In this document: positions 50,001 to 56,000 of the stretch, piece by piece
How the letters are laid out: every line of letters begins with the position of its first letter
How positions within the stretch are numbered: the first letter of the stretch is position 1
NCBI GenBank assembly: GCA_030544215.1
Contig: JARZZO010000002.1
Span: 78,003,150-78,067,149 of the forward strand
Length of the DNA: 64,000 bases
Direction: 5' to 3'
DNA from: Zantedeschia hybrid cultivar
Taxonomy: Eukaryota > Streptophyta > Magnoliopsida > Alismatales > Araceae
Notes under the pieces: model-generated
What the model was told of the DNA's origin: nothing
Database searches by the model: none
Seen by the model: the letters and a program-made list of their open reading frames with translations, nothing else
Made by a program: the position numbers and the translations under genes

Positions 50001-53000
50001 GTGTATGGGGAATGGTCACTATGAGCATTACAATGTTTATATGAGATTGCCACTAAGCTATACATATGTTATTGCTGCCATTTGCACTAATATTTTTGAA
50101 TGTGGTGTTACTAGTAAATTCATGTTACCCTTTATTATTTTAACACTATTGATTGTTCTCTCCAATTTGGTATAAATAGTGTCAAAGCCTCAAAGGCATT
50201 TTTCTTCTTTCTTGCCAATGCTTCATGACATGGTTGGCATGGGACCATGGAGGGTACATGTTGAAACCAGACTGCGGCTAAGATAGAGAGGGTTCCACGT
50301 GCCCCTTCCTAGAGTTTATTGGTGCATGCCAAGTTCCTTGTCACTAAAAAAACACTTTTCTAACATGAAATTAAATAATTGCTCAGAGCAAAGTCACATT
50401 TCTCATTGACCTTTTGGCAATTATCACATTTCTCATTTGCATGCCATTCATATCTCTGTCTTGTGTTGCTAGTTATCCTTTTACGGAAGTAGCACCCATT
50501 CCTATCTGTAAATTTTATTTAGTTGTTGGCATGGTTTATGTTGGTGATCAACAGGTCCCCTTAAAGCCCAAAGGTGATTTCTATAGAATGGCTGTGAGAC
50601 CTACTATATTATATGGTACGGAGTGTTGGGCTGGAAGAAAAGATTAAGTATAAAAGTTGTGTCTTCTAGAGATGAGGATGTTATGGATGTATGGAAAGAC
50701 TAGAAAAGATAAAATTTAAAATGAATTTATACGTAGTGATTTAGGTGTAGCTTTTATTGACATTAAGCTCAGGGAAAATAGGCGAAGGGCGTGTTTGGCA
50801 AACCTTCTACTTGAAAACCACTTTTGGCTTCCACTTCTCACATGGAATGACTTGAGGGAGAGAGATTATAATTAATTTTGGTTTGTTACAAAAGTCAAGT
50901 TTTTCATAACGACCTCATTTTTCCTCAATCTTCAAAGCTTCACCTTTAGCTTTTGGTTGGAAGCCAAAACACAAGTAAAATACTGCATAAATGGCTTCCA
51001 AGATCCGAGTACTTCCACAAAAGATAACTAAATGGAAGTGCAAAAGTGCTTCCAAATGGAAGCTGCGCCAAACATGGCCTAAAGATGATTTGGACCTGTA
51101 CACCACCATTCAAATTCAGCACTGGTCAGGAAATGTGATGAAATTAGATTAAAGGATGGTGAAAAAACTCAAAGAAGTTCCAAAATAAGGTGGTTAGATG
51201 TAAGAGGAAAGGACTTGTTGTTTCTAGGTTTAACCACAAAAAAAGGAAAAAATTACCCCTATACCCATGACATCTTTACAAATAACCCTTTTACCCCTGC
51301 CTTTAGGAAAACGACTCAAATACCCCCAAAATCCTTAACTATTGGTCTTATTACACCTGTGGTTTGTGGGCGTCAGAAGAAAGTGAATATTCATGGAATT
51401 ATTCCTTTACAGAATAAATGGCACATTAGATGGGTCCTCTTGAGCCCTAATTTGGTGCCCCTTGTGTTCCATGCCTCTTTCATGTCCGTGGGAGAGGGAT
51501 CCCAAGTAGGACAGCAGGAAGGTCTTCGATCCTGAGCAGGACAGCAGCCCCTCTTCGCTCCCCAGCAGCGACGACAGTCACCCCCTCTACATATCATTCT
51601 TTTCAAATGGGAGGGCCATGATATCATTTTGGGAAAATGGCAACCATGTGGCAACAGGGAAGAGTTCGAACTGTGAATATTCCAAAGGAGTGGTTGCTAC
51701 CGATATACGCAGATCTATCTCACCACAACATCTTCTACTCCATGCGTTATTTGTTATTGGTTTTGGCTAGTCTCAGAGGGCAAGGGCTGTCACCATGGAG
51801 CTTGTGCTCACTAAGCATGGATTCAGTTATATTCATCACACTCCTTCCATCCCAGCCACATCCATTTCTTTTATAAACTGCGCTGGTCTTCTTGCCAACC
51901 GGTGGCGGGCTGGGACATTTGGGCAGCGGTGCCAGCCACAAGCTATGATGCGGGACAACAAGGGAAAGATGGAAGAATGACTCGGAGGCTGGGGCTAAGG
52001 AGACGAGAAGGGAGAGAGATAGAGGAAGAGAGGAGATCTACAGGGGGTGGGGAAGATGGCGGTGTTGGATGGCGGGGCATCTCACCTCCCTTCACGGGAT
52101 CTTAGGAGGAGTACAAACACATATGACAATAGCTCATCTCAAGCAAAAGTTTTCCATTTTATCATCATCCATCTTTTTTCTTCCCAAGAGGGAGTACAAG
52201 ACTATAAATAGAGCAAGCAACCCTAACATTAATGATTAATGGACCAAAATGCTACTTATTCAAAATAAAAGACTAAAATAGACCTAAAATATAGAAAACT
52301 AGAAAAATACATCATTTGGGCCTTTAATGGTCCAAATAAAATAAACAATGGACCCTTGGCTTCGTTTCCACAGCTCTTGGATTCCCATCATTCTCCCCTG
52401 ATTCGAGAAAACTCATTTGTGAGTTTTGAAGTGAGTCAATATACATAGTGAAATGATGGTAGCATACTCGGGAAACACCACAGACGACTCTTGAATCATC
52501 ATGTGTAGGGATGCTTCAACTTGAGGTGGAAAGTGTGCCTCGATGCCACTCCACATGTGGCCAAAAATCTTACATGTTGATGATGTCTTGAATGACCTTC
52601 GACTGATTGACCACATCTCCAATTAGCTCTTCCATTTTTTGTCATTCTTTTCAGTAAGAAAGAGACCATCATCTGCTACAGACAACACTAAATCAACCTC
52701 TCCTTAATATTCATCTTCAAGTGATGGGTTAGCTATATAATTTACTTCTTTCATCTAAATTTCATATTCTTCAATCATGGGTCGGCCTCGTAGGAAACTT
52801 CCTTTGGTTTGGCCAGTATGGCACAAAAGCTCTGAATATCACCCTTTAACTGGTTCCAATCGTGCCTCTAATTGTTCTTGAAGTTGTTCCAATGTTTCTC
52901 TAAATTGCCCCATTTAGGATCTTTAGGCATCCCCCAATACCTACTCGAGTAGCCAATAGTCATCGTCTTAGAAAGCGTACTAGGTAATTAGAAACATTTG

Positions 53001-56000
53001 AAAGTTAGCATGCAAATTGAGACCGTAGGTACGTGCCTCTGGACGTGCAAACGAACGTCCATATGGCACGTGCAAGTGCGACATGTAAAACAATGCGCCG
53101 TTGTCTAATGGGGTACATGACGAGGTCCGCCTTACTGTAAGGATGCCATGGACGTGATCGACACGCAAAATGGAGCACATAAATGCCCTTACACGATCGA
53201 TACAATCGTCGAAGGTGGGCATGCAAAACGAGGCACAGTCAGTGCAGGGACACACTGATACAGACGGCTAACAGACTCACTAGCGGTGGAAGAGATCAGC
53301 TACAAGCAATATAATCTTAGATAGAAGCAGTCTAGTCGCACGATTGTCGAGTTGGATAACCACGTCAGCTAACAGAAGTAGTTGAGTAACCATCCCTCTC
53401 GCGATAAGGAAACGTGGGACCGTTTGGTAATTAAGGAACCACTACAAGTCTAGGGAATTAGATCCATCCAAAGTCCTGAAGGAACTCAAGATCGGTATAA
53501 TGCGCTCACGACCAACAGTGATGATGTATCACGGGTTAGGTATCCTATCTCACGAGTCGGTGACAGATAAGAGCAAATACGTGATAAGCAAAGCTGTAGT
53601 AAGAAGGCTTGCACGTACCTCCACGCTGGTGCGTGGGAAAAGATCACCCGGTGCTCGTGTATCACCCTCCAAATACAATAAAATAATGGCTCACTCCTTG
53701 CAGGGAGGTAAAAGGCTACAATAAACCAATAAAAATTGCCCAGGGTGATAATCACAGCAGTTGACAGGTCATCGACGACGCGTATGTCCCTGGAAAAGTG
53801 CCTTGGGAAGCGTGCTACAAAATTAGTGCGTTGAGATGTTGGTATGCAAATCGAGGCGACTGACGTGGGCCTTGAGATCTGTGAGCGTGGGTCCTCGACA
53901 TGCGTGCAGAAGTGGCACGTAAAACAAGGTAAAGTCGAAGACGCACCACGCTGGATTTGGGTTGGCCTCTTCGAGACGAATCCAACGGAGTAAACTGTGC
54001 GCGAATCGGAGCCCGAACGAGGTCATAACAAAGGCAGTGCGCTAACGGGTCCTTGTTGCACCACTTGTGCACCACTACGAACCAGGTTGAGCCTAGCTTG
54101 GACCTGATGGAACCCTGGCCCGGACCAGGGCTGAACTAGATGGCTCGGACCACCTAGCTTCTTAGGACTTGATCAGACCAGGTATCAATTAAGTATGGGT
54201 TCCCCTTTAAGTGGGTGTGGCTCGGACCACCTTGAAAGGGGGCTCGAGCTGAACCCGGTCAAACGCGGTTTGACTGGTTCAATCTTAAAGGGCCGAACCC
54301 TTCTTCCCTCCACTATTCCCCTTCCTTCTCCAAACCTCACCGAACTAGACAGGGGCAGCTACGGGGGTTGGGGGGGGAGAAGGCTCCAGCGATGGCGGCA
54401 TGGATGGCAGTACCGGCCGATACCGGTACGTACCGGCCGGTACGTACCGGTATCGGCCGGTACCGGTACCCGATACCTGTAAAGGGTATCGGCCGATACC
54501 GGCCGATACTGGGCCGGTACCGGCCGGTACGTACCGGTACCGGTACCCACCGATACGGGTACCGGTACCGGTACTGCCATCCCTGGATGGCGGGGTAAGG
54601 CGGCAGGGCGAAGTGGCGACGGCTGTGGCAGCCGGTGACGGCGGCGGTGGTGACTGTGGGTGACATCGGCGAGGTCGGTGACGGCGCCGGAGGGCTCCGA
54701 CGACGGGAGCAGTCTGAGGTCTCCTATTCTCCGACGTCCTTCTTCTTCTTCTATCCGGTGTGGCTAGGACTCGAACCGAGGGAAGAGAGAGGGGATTTAG
54801 GGGGGAAAGGACCTACTAGCGTCGCACCGGGGACGGGTTTCCTCGGCGTCTCACCGAGGGAGAAGGGCACCGCAGAGGCAAAACGCACAGTCAGGTAAAT
54901 TCTTTTTCTCTAATAATCAACATCATTTAATTTTTGAAACAAATCTACATATATAGACTCAATTATGGACTCCTATCCAGACTCTAAAACCATCCAATCC
55001 TATCCCTCAACCGTCTCTATCCACTAGCCTCTAATTAGTGCAAAAATCACACCTAAAAATCTTTAAAAAAATAAATTACATATTGGGCCATAAATGGGCC
55101 TAATAAAATCAAATAAGTGTGTCTCCATGTATCAATTGGGCCATGCATCGTTTCCAAGCCAAAGGGACGCCAGAATAGCTCTCCGACGACAGTAGACGAA
55201 GTCCGGGTGGATTTGGACTGTAGTTCGGGTGTCCTCACCATGCACTGAAAAGAGGTTGGCCTCGTTGGGACGAATCCAAAGGTACTGATGGCGCGCGAAT
55301 AGGAGTCCGGATGACCCCTCGATGATGGTGGTGCACTAAAAGTGTCCGGATGCATTGCCTGGTGCAGTGGACCACGGCTTACAGGTGCTGAATTTGGGTG
55401 CAGGGAACTGGATTGGTCCTGGCTCGAATTGGATGCTGGACCCAAGCTCGGGCTAGGGTTGAGCCAACTAAAGACCCTGGTTCAAACCAAACAGTAGGTT
55501 GAGGGATGGCATTTGGCTTGAACCAGGTGCGGACCTAGCTGAGCAAGGGCTCAGTCCCTCGGGCTTTGGTTTGATCCGCAGAATTAAAGGGCAGGTGTCC
55601 TTTCCTTTCTTCCCCTCCTCTAACCATAATCTCACATGGAGAGAAAGAGAGGGAGGAAAAGAAGGCCGGGGCAGGGGGGGAGTTGGTGGTGGTGGCTCGT
55701 GCGGATGTCGATGACGGCGGCGGTGACCTGAGCAGGGAAGAGATTGGCAACGATGGCAAGGCTTTAGGATGGCAGTGGCAGTGCAGGCAGAGGACGGTGA
55801 GAGCAGCGGCGGCACTTGAAGGGCCTACCGGCGGCTCCGGCGCCGGCAGTGGCAGTGCCAACAATGGCCGGCAATGACGGAGGTGGGCAGCTGACGGCGA
55901 CACCGGCGAGGACTCGAGCCCTCCCCTCCCTCTTATTCTTCTTCTTCTTCCTTTTCTTTCTAGTATCCTTATTCCTAAGTTGTTGCGGATCAAACAGAGA

